The notes under the pieces: generated by a model
What the model saw: only the letters and a program-made list of their open reading frames with translations
What the model was told of the DNA's origin: nothing
Database searches by the model: none
Shown: in pieces, positions 35,976-46,663 of the stretch
Numbering within the stretch: the first letter of the stretch is position 1
Layout of the letters: each line of letters opens with the position of its first letter
Assembly (NCBI GenBank): GCA_018524725.1
Contig: JAEUWP010000351.1
Coordinates: 1 to 62,963 of the forward strand
Origin: Podaxis mareebaensis
Taxonomy: Eukaryota > Basidiomycota > Agaricomycetes > Agaricales > Agaricaceae
Reading direction: 5' to 3'
Length of the DNA: 62,963 nt
Position numbers and translations under genes: made by a program

Positions 35976-36247
35976 CAGTCTTTCCCCTCCATCATCACCC
36001 TGTATCATAGCTAGCTCCCCGCTTCCACCTCTTCCCACCTTTCCCCAATCTCATCGTCTCTCTCCCCGATTCGTTAAGTTAGTTTAACTCTCTTCTCGTC
36101 TCACTTCCCTCGTGTAGTTTACTCACTCTCGTATCTACCTCTCTTCCCCCTTTTTTTTTTCTTTTTTCTCTCTTTTCTCTTTAGTTTCGGTATTGGGACT
36201 GCTATCGTGCACCTGTTTGTAGTAGCTAGACTATTGCAATAAACGTC

Positions 36248-36280
<33 letters not shown>
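35976..36280 (+). other. LINE copy 3 3' UTR and poly(A)
   Basis: CT-rich 3' UTR ending in a conserved block (GGACTGCTATCG ... GTAGTAGCTAG ... AATAAACGTCGATTT) shared with copy 2 at about 15630-15690, then the poly(A). The conserved block probably guides reverse-transcriptase recognition. Confidence 0.8.
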
Positions 36281-36281
<1 letters not shown>

Positions 36282-36298
36282 CACATTCTTACCCAAAG
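36281..36298 (+). repeat. Target-site duplication of LINE copy 3, right
   Basis: ACACATTCTTACCCAAAG, identical to 29338-29355. Confidence 0.97.
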
Positions 36299-38967
36299 AA
36301 GTCCACAAAGATAAACTATCCCCTAAATCAGAATTAATGATATTCCTGGGATATTCTCCAGACTGGAAGAATTATCTCTTTATGCATCATTTGCAAGGAA
36401 ATATACTTTACATTATGCCTACTGCGATATTTGATGAACAATTCTTCCCCAAGTGTTCTGAAAAGAAACACCAAGGTAATAAAAGTTCTTCTTCAAGAAC
36501 TCCTACACCTTCTAGCAAGGTAATCATTTACTCTAGACAGGATAACAGAAGGTCACCACCACCAGAGTGACCACCCACTCCAGTACTACCTTCTACTTCA
36601 TCATCATCATCACGAGTCTTTAGAAACCAATATAGAACTCCAGAACATGATGATGATGACAAAGATAACAGCCCAAGAGAGGATCATGAATCTGATCTTG
36701 AATATGCTGATCCCAAAGATTATCCTGATCTAGAAAGACATTCACCTGTGCCAAGCACTGATCTGAATGATAATCAAGATCAATCTCCATTTTTGGAAGA
36801 CTTTGAAGAAAGAGGTGATGATTGTCCATATATGGACTCTCCCCCTGTTTCTCAGTCTCCTAGGTTAGAAGAGTTTGAGCAATGTGGCAATGATCCCCCA
36901 AATAGGGAATCATCAAGTGATCCAATACCTGGAATGTCTTCCAGTGAACCTTACCATCAAAAGGATAAGGCTATACCAAGACAACAAGGTACTAAAAAGA
37001 CACCTATTGGGTTTAGCCCTCTGAGGCCTTCCCATAAGTGTCAAGCCACGTCTCCACCATGGATGCAACAATGGCAAAAACCTTCTAATCAATGTCCTCA
37101 GCAAGAATGCCAGGTTCCTTCTAAACCTGGAAATATATATGGAGATCAACACCCAGTACAAGTACTATGCAATTATTGTGGCTTCGAATGGATACCTCCT
37201 AAAGGAGAGCCATTACTAAAGTGAGTTCATGAGTAAAGTCCAGTAACACTTCCTGATGTTGAAAATGAGATGCCACCTGATGAACAAACACTTGATTCTT
37301 TGCAAACTTCTACATTGATGGAACTAATGATGGTACATCACATGAACAAGTTATGCAAAGAAGGAGGAGTACAGTTCATCAATTTTCTTTTTGCAAATAA
37401 AGTCAATGTGTCATACACCCCAAAAGTCTTCAAAGACTTAGCTAAACTCCCTAAGGAGATCTGTGATAAGTGATACAAAGCTTGTCTTGAAGAGATAGAT
37501 GCATTAAAGAAATGACAGGTCTACAAACTTGTTGAACTTCCAAAAGGAAGAAAAGTGATTGGTAATCAATGGGTATTCACTCCGAAATCTGATGGCAGAT
37601 TCAGATCTCAATTAGTCACACAAGGGTTCTCACAAGTCGAAGGAATTGACTTCAATGAACTCTTTTCCCCTGTTGTCCAGTATGAGACTGCATGATTGCT
37701 ATTTGCAATAGCTGCCCTCAAAGATTGGGATATGTTTGGCCATGATGTGAAGACTGCTTATCTCTATGGACATCTTAAGGAGGAAATATATATGTGACAA
37801 CCAGAAGGTTTTGTCCAAAAAGGACAAGAAACCAAAGTATGGCACCTTAAACATGCCTTATACAGTCTCAAACAAGCTGGCTGACAATGGTGGCTTGAAG
37901 TAACCAATTCAATGAAAGAATTAGGCTTCAAACAAGTGTCACTTGATGCTGGAGTCTATTACTATTATGATACATGAGAGAAATCTCTTATCATCACATT
38001 ACTTTATGTGGATGATGTGGCTTTCTTAGGACCACATGGATCAATAGTTCTTCATCAGAAAATGAAAGCATTCATGGATAAATGGGAATGTCGATTCCTA
38101 GGTGAATTAACTGAATTCCTTGGAATGCATATCACACGAGACTGTGATAATCAATTGATCATGATTGATCAACAACCTTACCTTGATAAGGTTTTAGAAC
38201 ATTTCAATGTGGTTGAAAAAGCCGAATCTACTCCATTGCCAAAAGACTTCATATTCACTATGGCATCGGAACAAGCATCTGCTAATTTTAGGCAGAAGTA
38301 CCAACAATTGGTTGGATCTTTGATGTACTTGATGATCGGATCACATCCTGATATTGCTTTTGCAGTCATCAAGTTATCTCAACAAATGACGAATCCATCA
38401 TGGGAACACTATAAAGCTGGCTTACATACTTTATGATACCTTTGTGGCACATCTAAATATGCCATTGTTTATGATAAACAAACAAACAAAGGAATCAATG
38501 TGTTCTTGGATTCAGATTGGGCACAAGATCCAGAAACCAGGAAATCAGTCACTGGCTTCTTTATTAGAATAGCCAGAGCAGCCGTTTCATGGCTATCTTG
38601 GCATCAGAAGACTGTTGCCTTATCATCAACAGAAGCTGAATATATGGCTTTATCAGATGCTAGTCAACAAATAGAGTGGGCAATTAATTTGCTCACTGAA
38701 ATTGGCATTAATCCTGAATGGATTAAAAAACCACACTTATTCAGTGATAACCAAGGTTCAGTATTTTGGGCCAAAAATCCAGTTACTGAAAAACATTCAA
38801 AACATGTGGATGTTAAGTACCACTATATCCGCAATTTACTTGAGGATGAAAATTTTCTCTTGTATAATATAAAGGGAACTGAAAATGCTGCAGATTTATT
38901 GACCAAGAATCTCGACACACAGAAGTTTAATAAATTTTTACCTGCATTAGGTATTGAATTCTTTTGA
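36299..38967 (+). pseudogene. Copia pol, part 2 (end of integrase, RT, RNase H)
   Basis: The frame resumes with EVHKDKLSPKSELMIFLGYS and stays the same to TGA at 38965, with ten internal stops: 36568, 37222, 37234, 37471, 37513, 37693, 37795, 37882, 37975 and 38434. All are TGA except TAA at 37234. RT is clear from VIGNQWVF, AYLYGHLKEEIYM and the catalytic YVDD (about 38005). RNase H shows DSDWAQDPETRKSVTGFF and LSSTEAEYMAL. At several stops the Copia consensus has Arg (QAG*QWW, YETA*LLFA, HTL*YLCGT), so they are CGA-to-TGA changes. Confidence 0.95.
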
Positions 38968-38988
38968 ACTTCATGCTCTGACAATTTC

Positions 38989-39001
38989 GAGTGAGGAGGA
39001 G
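38989..39001 (+). promoter_or_regulatory. Copia polypurine tract
   Basis: GAGTGAGGAGGAG just before the right LTR, the expected plus-strand primer site. Confidence 0.7.
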
Positions 39002-39635
39002 TGTTGAGGAATGAATCAGCATGACACATACACCTGCCATCAGCAGTACATGCTGCATCCTCAACAAATACGCTCTGCATTGACAGAGCTTATATATTTT
39101 TGGAACACTTTATAGCTTCGTGCTATATTTATATTGATATGTTTCCATTAATACTGATATACACATATGTAGACATACAGCTTGTGTTAGTATTACTCAT
39201 ATCCTCATGGACTATGACTTGTAGAAATGTTTCTTTGCTTCTTATGACTCCTGTAGCATATGGTAGAGTCATGTTCTTATCTTCTACATGCACATTACTC
39301 ATGTTTTACATGCATATGCCTTATGCTTTCTTACTCATGCATGTATTTTACCCTTGACCCAGTATGATAGCTCTACGGTATTTAAACCTTCATGTAGTAG
39401 TGTACTTTCTTCACTGGAGTTTTACATTCCTCATCTACTCAACTCCCAAGCCCTAAAGAGCTCAATATTCCTTGCTATCTCCAACTTGGTTTAATTTTCT
39501 CTGGTACTCCTCAGGATTTGCCCTTTACACATTTCAATGGTTTTACCCCAGTTTGACCAAGCTCGGATTGTGAGTAACTGGTTTACTCTCCACTGATGCC
39601 ATGCTTGTGTAGTAGCAACTGTTCTCCCCTCGTCA
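39002..39635 (+). repeat. Copia right LTR
   Basis: 634 bp, same length as the left LTR. Starts TGTTGAGG and ends CTCGTCA. It retains a few CpGs that are TG or CA in the left LTR. Confidence 0.95.
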
Positions 39636-39659
39636 ACTCACTACACTGTAGGTTGACTA
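39636..39659 (-). repeat. KDZ-A right terminal inverted repeat, outer part
   Basis: The inverted complement of TAGTCAACCTACAGTGTAG (4558 on). The first five bases (ACTCA) are also the right target duplication of the Copia element. Confidence 0.8.
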
Positions 39660-40060
39660 CCTGTTGTGGTAGGTCACAATACCCAGTGGTACTGAACATA
39701 GGGTGGTGGCAGTACTCAGTGGTACCAAACTCAAACCCATTCAATGATTGTCCCTCATCTTTGTTTGTGCTGTGGATCATTCCAGTTTGCTATGCTGTAT
39801 GCCAGTCCTGCCTGACAATATAAGACTCATGAGCACCTTTACATTACATCAAAAAAGTATCTGTGCCCTAACTAAATTCCTAGAGAGGTCCAATGCCTTC
39901 ACCATTACTGGGAAAGAGCCAGCCAAACAGAGACCACCAACCATTGGAACATACCACTCGACGTGTTAGAGGAGAGGACCCCGAGGATGTCCAAGAGCAG
40001 GCACATGCCTCATTTGATGCTAAAACCCTAGTAATTTCTATCAAATTTATCGTTGGTCCG
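39660..40060. other. Repeat remnants right of KDZ-A
   Basis: Minisatellite of the same kind as 4380-4552, then about 300 bp with a short ORF (39748-39969) of unknown origin. CpG content rises from about 39950 (GAGGACCCCGAGGATG), marking the change to host-like DNA. Confidence 0.4.
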
Positions 40061-40300
40061 TAGATTTTGTATTACAGGTAGATACCACCCTGCTAAGGAG
40101 CATAGACACTTTGTTACAACAGCACCAAAATGGTTATTTTTTTTTGCACTGAGCGGCACTGAGCGGTACCGCGAGATCGACCCTTAGCGGGACCCAGCAG
40201 CACTTTCAAGTGGCACTGAGTGGTACCATGTTTTTACACACGCGGGTGCGGCAATTTCTGTAGGCCGCATGGAAAACCAGTAGTAAGGACCTCTGATGTG
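40061..40300. repeat. CpG-containing minisatellite
   Basis: Units of CACTGAGCGGTACC at about 40148-40235. They resemble the CpG-poor GTACCACTG repeats near the KDZ elements but still hold CG where those have TG or CA. Confidence 0.5.
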
Positions 40301-40631
40301 TCTGAAGCGAGAAACCGAATGGCACACAGGCAAGGATATCCACATTCAATGAAGACAATTTGTTTATTACATTATTCTGGGTAACACATGAGACAAATAT
40401 TTACGCCGGACAGGCGTCGCGAATTCAACTCTTCAAACGCGCTCGAAGACCCAGCGTTGAGAGAGTTCCTTGATTCAAAATGTCAGTTGATGAAGACTAG
40501 GAGTTCGGATAGTCTACTGACGGATCCGTCTCTGTGGAAGTGAACACACTGTGGAAGGGATGAGCTGACCGCTTATGGGAAACTAAACTGAAGCACTATA
40601 CTGACATAGTCACCGCCAATAGCAAGACATG

Positions 40632-41200
40632 TCACCGCGTCCGGACTGTTTTCGATGTGGATTCTAACAAGGATATGATGAGTGCAAAATCGTAATGGTA
40701 ATGGTGTTGTTTACTTCGCATAATTTTCCCTAGTATATGGTACGATGTTCCAATTCGCAGAAGGGCCAACCTGGCCTTTGACAAATCCGTAGCCGCGGTA
40801 CTGTTGCGAGCTTGGGGGGGACCTGGCCATTCCAACGGATGCATCATAAACAGGTCTCATGGTAAAGAAATTTGGTTTGCCATTAACAGGGCTAAACTCC
40901 CACTTCAAGTTGGTTAGCAAAACTGTGGACTTAGTAGGGGATGTACTACCAGGAACTGATCGTTTCCCGATTCCAAGGGGGCTAGATCGATCCATCGGTC
41001 GGTATCAGGTATATACTTCCAGTACCTCCCGTTTGGGTTGCTAGGCCTGACTCTGTAACGGCAAGGCGTTGGCTGAAGTTGACAGGACATCGAGGTTTAT
41101 ATCACTCTGGCGATACTCAGCTTGACCCCCAGCCTTTTATCTCTCAGCTGGAATCGGAAGATTGTAAATAATACCAAAGGTTTCGCCAAAATAACCCTGA
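40632..41200 (-). CDS. Possible host gene on minus strand, unknown
   Basis: A minus-strand open frame (40995 to 40711) reads MDRSSPLGIGKRSVPGSTSP through YDASVGMARSPPSSQQYRGY and ENYAK. Another upstream frame includes QTGGTGSIYLIPTDGS (about 41040-40985). CpG content is normal, unlike the transposons. I recognise no family, and exon joints are not clear. It could be a small gene, a decayed one or chance. Confidence 0.2.
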
Positions 41201-41590
41201 GAAATTCTATCCCAGGAAATTATTTGAATTGATTAAAACATGAAACAAAACTTAGACGCCCTAGGTTACGTTGATGTGACAATGACGCTTTGGGGATCCG
41301 GAACCTTGCTGATCTTGGGATCTTCATGGCTTTGCGTTCCCAATCTGGCACATCCCATCCCACCCTCACAGCATCTATCGCGATCAATATACGCAGTCTG
41401 GGTCTTCCGGTTTAGGTGTGGTACTGAATCTTCACCCTCGAACGTGGCTTGGGGAAGTACTAAAATGCTCCCTCCGTTTGTATGGCGTCAGCAATCTCTT
41501 TCATAGAGTAGCTTTCTATCTGGGATTGGCGCCTGAGATGCTTATATAGGCCTATAACCGGCCAACACAAACGTTGTGCAGACGCATTCT
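41201..41590. promoter_or_regulatory. Presumed promoter region of the DyP gene
   Basis: No convincing gene. A short plus-strand ORF at 41240-41506 shows no domain. A TATATAGG sequence at about 41543 is about 55 bp before the first candidate ATG (41600). Confidence 0.3.
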
Positions 41591-41599
41591 TGCTCGTTA

Positions 41600-43757
41600 T
41601 GAAAGACCTTTCGAGGCGTGCAATCGTTCCTGCTGACGACCTGGTAAGTATTTATCATAATTTTGGTACCTTTATTTTTCTCAAAGCCAATTAATGATAA
41701 TAACAATTACCCATAGGTGAGTTCTCTTGTGCTCTCTGTCATAGCTCAGATTGACGCCTTCATAAGACAAAGCCCGGGTTGCCTAACCTAGACAACATAC
41801 AAGGCGACGTGTATTATACGTTCCCGAAGGAAAGTCTCCTTGCGCTCTCTCTCTTCAACTCGTATTGATATAGTGCCCCATATAGGGATATGAAAGCTTT
41901 GTATTCTTCTCCATCACTGATAAGGCCCAGTTCCGCAAAGACCTCGATACCTTTCGCCCTCAGATTACCACCTCCAGACAAACGGTTGAAAATATCAAAA
42001 AGATAAACGACGAACCGGCCGGCAGTAATGATATCGTTTCAACTCAGATAGCGTTTAGTAGGACTGGACTCACCGAACTCGGCGTGCGCGATAAATTAGG
42101 AGATCCCCACTTTGATCAAGGACCAATGGCAAGGGAAAGGGACCTCCTCGGTGATCTTGCAAAATATGAGGACGACTTCGAAAGCGGTGTAATCCATGGC
42201 GCTATACTCGTCACAGCTAAGAGTGAGTATTTTACCTGAACCCATTCGTAGTCTGCGGCGTAACCGTAGCTGATGGACCATGTCGCATAGCTCAGGGAAC
42301 CTGCCAGACCCGAGCCAACTCGATTACCGGGACAATATTTAGTCGCTCTATCAAAGCTCTGCAAGTATTGGAAGGCCGTGTACGGTCGGACAAGTCGGAA
42401 CATTTTGGATATAAAATGGGTATATCACAACCCGCCCTTGAGTAAGTTACAACCCGCGCGCTTGACGCCTCGACCTACACATATGTCTACAGAGGACTCT
42501 GCAAGCCACACCCAGGACAGCGCGAAATCAAGCCTGGGGTTATCATAATGGGTTACCCAGGTGACGTCGTAACAGATCAACCGGATGTCATTCAGCGCCC
42601 AAGCTTCACCAAAGACGGCACATTCATGGTGTTCCGCAAATTAGAACAGGATGTATATGGTCTGGAAAAGTTCATAGATGACAATCGGGGCTCGGCAAGC
42701 AGGGATTTGTTTGGTGCTGGATTGGTTGGAAGATTCAAAAATGTATGTCAAGCAGCGAACTGTAATCATCCTTTATTATGCTTACAATGCCACCAAGGGA
42801 GCTCCTCTGGCCCTCACATCCGATCCCAATGATAGCCAATGGACCAGTCCAGACAAGATCAACAACTTTGATTACTCCGGAAACCAATCAGCTAGATGTC
42901 CCTTCACAGCGCACATACGCAAGGCTGGCCCTCGGAACCTGCTTCCCTTCGTCTCAAAGGATTATGTCGATTCAGCCGCGATCGTTCGTGCAGGAATCCC
43001 GTATGGCAACGATGTTAGCATTGATACTATGCTTCTAGTTTGTGGTTAATTCTGATTAGTTGTTTTCAGACTTCGCCGGCAGAGAAAGACCAATGGAACA
43101 GAAGTAATGAGCAACAGCGAGCGAACATGCCGAAGCGAGGACTTCTCTTTGTCTGTTATCAGTCCTGCATTAGCGCTGGCTTTTTCCGTATTCATACAGG
43201 ATTTGCCAACAATGATTTCTTCCCCGTCGTCGACCCCCTTCGTAAGAAACATGGTGAATCTCCAAAGAATGAAAAATTTTCTCGGGCTCCGGCTGACCTA
43301 TACTATAGGCCAAGATTCTCTCATAGGTGGGGCGTATCCTATCGTCAGAGGAAAGGCCAACATTCCAAGTGGAGGAAGGAATGCCACCGTAAATCTCCTT
43401 AATCAGGATGAAAAGAGATACGAGCTAGCTGGCCTCGTGCAAGCTGTCGGTTCTGGTAAATCACCTATCATCGCTTTCTTGGGGTATCAGGTATTGATTA
43501 GGCTGGTGTGTTTTGCAGTCTTGGAAAGACCAACGGTTGAAGGCAACGCTGGTATCCAGGGCGAAGGCGAAGTCGCGCTAAAACTCACCAGTTCCAATAA
43601 CCAAAAATACGAAATATTCGGTTATGCAAAGGAAGTGCCTAGTAATGCGCCGCGCAAGCAACAATTCTTTGTGAAACCCCGTGCCGGAGAGTACTTCTTC
43701 GTTCCGAGCATTAGTGCCCTTCGGTCTCTAGGTGCAAGCGGAGGAGGGGTATTGTAA
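41600..43757 (+). pseudogene. Dye-decolorizing peroxidase (DyP), catalytic Asp motif altered
   Basis: A fungal DyP heme peroxidase. Exons I can join in frame: 41767-41829, 41886-42222, 42252-42441, 42493-42742, 42798-43013, 43070-43241 and 43309-43757 (559 codons with stop). The first exon from ATG 41600 is uncertain. Family marks are LPNLDNIQGDV, FFSITDKAQFRKDL, GYPGD, RPSFTKDGTFMVFRKLEQDV, CPFTAHIRK with the heme-ligand His, VRAGIPYG with the catalytic Arg, RGLLFVCYQS and the end EYFFVPSISALRS. The GXXDG motif reads GYKMG (HFGYKMGIS, about 42409), so the distal Asp is missing. The donor at 41830 reads GAAAGT rather than GT. DyPs oxidise dyes and lignin-like phenolics. Probably non-functional or altered. 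Confidence 0.8.
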
Positions 43758-44207
43758 TATTACATACGCTCTTATGTTGTAAAATGTCGCCCAGGAGTTT
43801 GTGCATTTTGGCAAGCAATATGTTTGAGACACGCGATGTAAAGAAGGCATGGTCGTGACAATTCACATACCCCCAGCCACAAGTAAATGCCAGCATCAGC
43901 GTGCTTCGGATACAGTTGAGCGGATGTCGTCGCCTACATCTCACTTCAAACATTCCCTTCGATTACAAAACCCCAATACCCATTGGGCCCAGATGTTTTG
44001 AAGTTCGACCACGAAAATGTCCACTTGAAAAGCACCACTGCAAACGACATTAACGAGGAAAAAAAACGACTCTTAATTGTAAAGGCGTCGCGACTATGAT
44101 GTACTCCTATATTAAACCCCTGCCACTGTGTGCCAGATTATCACCCCCACATACAGACTGACGCTGTTCCAGCATCTCCCGAGTTGAGCAACGTTGCACT
44201 AATTCAT
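43758..44207. other. Intergenic region downstream of DyP
   Basis: Normal CpG content. No gene recognised. Confidence 0.4.
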
Positions 44208-45100
44208 CACTATTAACCAAAATGATCATATCATCATTATCGGTAGAACTTCAGCACGACGACCGCGACGTGCTATCGTATTCGGCCCTTCGAAGCAATG
44301 CCACCAGCACTTCAGCTTCACTTGGGATATACCGTGCCCGATCGATGCGAACTTGTGCATACCCTAGCGGTCGGCCAAAATTGTACATTAGCACCAATTC
44401 TGCCCCATCGGCGATGTGCATCAGCACCCCAATATCAAGATACAGGCATAGCATCGTCTTCCGAACATTTGAACCAGGCCCATTAACTCCTACCCTATCG
44501 ATAAACGAAGGACTGTTTCGCTGACAGCTGGATAGCCAGACTGGCACCATTGAGAAGACTATTCCTGAATTGGAAATCATTCAGGCTGTAGATTCGAAAC
44601 AATATGCAGCGGAAGGAGCTGGTGATGACACCTTATCCCAATGATTATCGATTATCAGGAGGTTGTTTTCACAGAAGACATTGTCAGACGGCAGAGAAGC
44701 ATCAGAGAAGATGACAGGGGGAATGGGTGCGGTGATCACATGAAATGAATTATCTGGAGGAATTCTATGATGGAGTGTCACCGTCCTATTTCCTCCGAAC
44801 AAAGCAAGGCCTTTTCATTCACCTGTCAGCGTCATTCAGTCATTATGGAGTGTCATTCTGTACGTTCTTCCTTCAGAATGCTACCGAAATAGATGACCAC
44901 ATCAGTAGCTGCAACCCCACTTCTGACCATTGCCTCCCTTACACACCAGGAAACATGAGGAGCTACTATCGGCGATGGAGTGGTTGAATATTGAAGCCTT
45001 GTGTGCTACGGTGTTAGCTACGATCCAACGTTTTCTTGGATGCTTCCTCCCCGGGAAAGCCCTGGACATGCTGCTGCTAAACCCCTGCCGTTTTTCAGTT
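44208..45100 (+). repeat. 893-bp duplicated unit, copy 1
   Basis: Starts CACTATTAACCAAAATGATC and ends CTGCCGTTTTTCAGTT. It is directly followed by copy 2. Overlapping short ORFs exist on both strands (for example minus-strand NVRKTMLCLYLDIGVLM near 44460), but no known protein is recognised. Confidence 0.75.
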
Positions 45101-45995
45101 CACTATTAACCAAAATGATCATATCATCATTATCGGTAGAACTTCAGCACGACGACCGCGACGTGCTATCGTATTTGGCCCTTCGAAGCAATGCCACCAG
45201 CACTTCAGCTTCACTTGGGATATACCGTGCCCGATCGATGCGAAATTGTGCATACCCTAGCAGTCAGCCAAAATTGTACATTAGCACTAATTCTGCCCCA
45301 TCGGCGATGTGCATCAGCACCCCAATATCAAGATACAGGCATAGCATCGTCTTCCGAACATTTGAACCAGGCCCATTAACTCCTACCCTATCGATAACGG
45401 AGAACTGTCTCGCCCATGGCTGAAACGCTGAAGAGCCAGACTGTGGCACCATTGTGATGACTATTCCTGAACTGGAAATCATTCAAGCTGTCGATTCGAA
45501 ACTATATGCATCGGAAAGAGCTGACGATGACACTTGACCTTAAAGATTATCGATTATCGATTATTTTCATGGAAGAAACCGTCAGACGGCGGAGAAACAT
45601 TGGATAGGATGACAGGAGGAACGGGTGCAGTTATCATACGTAATGATTTATTTGGAGGAATTCTACAGTGGAAGGTCACCATCCTGTTCCTCTGGACAAA
45701 ACACCCTTCCATTCACCTGTCAATGTCATTCAGTCATTGGGGAACGGTATTCTGGACGTACGTTCTTCGGAATGCTACAGAATCAGACGACCACATCGAT
45801 ACCTGCGGCGCCACTTCCGACCATTGCCTCTCTTACGCGCCGGAAAACATGAGGAGCTACTATCGGCGATGGGGTGGTCGAAATATTGAAGCTTTAGGTG
45901 GTACAGCGTTACCTATGATCCAACGTGTTCTTCGATGCTTCCTCCCGGGGAAACTTCTGGAACATGCTGCTGCTAAACCCCCGTCGATTTCCAGC
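45101..45995 (+). repeat. 893-bp duplicated unit, copy 2
   Basis: A tandem copy of 44208-45100 with substitutions and small indels. The offset between the two ATGATCATATCATC positions (44222 and 45115) is 893 bp. A related, CpG-poor inverted partial copy is at 49095-49440. Confidence 0.75.
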
Positions 45996-46576
45996 TCTCG
46001 CTGAGCAAATAGAGCGATATGACTGCACCCGTCGATAAAAGATCTGTGTGAAGTAACAACTCGGTTCGGCATTCGGAAACAAAATCCTTAACACCTCACT
46101 CGTGTAAATGGGATCGTCAAGCTGGTAACGGCCGGATCCCCCTTCATGCGAGTAGGGAGATGTGCAAGCATAAGGATTCTGTATGATAAGCTGGCGCTTG
46201 TACAGGATACAGAATCGAAGTGATGACGATGGTGTAGTTGTTTGTGGTAAGTATGCTCACGGACTGAGAAGTGTTCTGATGCCATCATTCTGGATGGGCT
46301 TTCATGTGGACGTTAACTTTCCGTCCAGTTGAACCTACGCCCATCAGTTATCGTTGAGCGCCCATTCGTTGACCTCCCTGACTTAGAGTGGAGCACGATG
46401 TGACAAGAACTAACCGTTACAACAATATCTGTAGTCGCGACGCTGATTTCAGAGCTGCCAAGGAATATCATTTGGGAGGTGATTCCGGCCTGATAGGATG
46501 AGAGCCTAAAGTTCCAGCTGAGTCATGATACATAATATAAAGATAAAAGATCTTCACAGCCCTATATAACTAGTCG
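45996..46576. promoter_or_regulatory. Region upstream of the P450 gene
   Basis: No gene recognised. TATATAAC at about 46562 is 15 bp before ATG 46577 and about 100 bp before ATG 46664, so it may be the TATA box for the second start. Confidence 0.35.
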
Positions 46577-46663
46577 ATGAAGCTGTCCAGTTGTGTGTGC
46601 GTTAACTCATCCTTCCTCGACCACAGTTTATTGAATTGTACAGAAGGAAATCTAGTGCCAGCG

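Larger units (their letters stand above)
29356..36280 (+). mobile_element. LINE copy 3 (Tad1-like), nearly intact
   Basis: A 6.9-kb full-length element with ORF1, ORF2, 3' UTR, AATAAA signal (about 36237) and a poly(A) of about 28 nt, between perfect 18-bp target duplications. It is rich in CpG while the Copia sequence on both sides is not, so it inserted after most of the host-element decay. Three lesions disrupt it: TGA at 29569, TGA at 31681 and a 2-nt deletion near 35275. Confidence 0.97.
24737..39635 (+). mobile_element. Ty1/Copia LTR retrotransposon with nested LINE
   Basis: Two direct 634-bp LTRs (24737-25370 and 39002-39635), both TG...CA, flank a Copia-order polyprotein: gag, protease, integrase, RT, RNase H. 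Without LINE copy 3 and its target duplication it is about 7.96 kb. It sits in the right terminal repeat of KDZ-A. A polypurine tract GAGTGAGGAGGAG lies just before the right LTR. The element is dead through nonsense codons, not frameshifts. Confidence 0.95.
4556..39659. mobile_element. KDZ-family DNA transposon copy A (about 13.3 kb without nested insertions)
   Basis: The left end (4556 on) reads TAGTCAACCTACAGTG. The same sequence in inverted orientation ends at 39659, and the inner part of that right repeat lies at about 24655-24736, because a Copia element landed inside it. Between the ends are a KDZ transposase on the minus strand (interrupted by LINE copy 2) and four or five cargo genes. 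KDZ (Kyakuja-Dileera-Zisupton) elements are known as very large transposons of basidiomycetes. The flanks are minisatellite, so the target duplication is ambiguous; AGGTCACAATACCCAG occurs on both sides (4521 and 39671). A second related element lies at 49871-59632 in the opposite orientation. Confidence 0.8.

Noticed and set aside
36253..36280. Poly(A) as assembly artefact
   Set aside because: It is followed by an exact 18-bp target duplication and preceded by AATAAA, as expected for a LINE 3' end.
41240..41506. 88-aa plus-strand ORF before the DyP gene
   Set aside because: No domain, no homologue recognised, and it lies where the promoter is expected.
43480..43525. Additional DyP intron starting GTATCAGG
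   Set aside because: The frame is open through it, and any GT-AG choice here gives a stop or an 18-nt intron.
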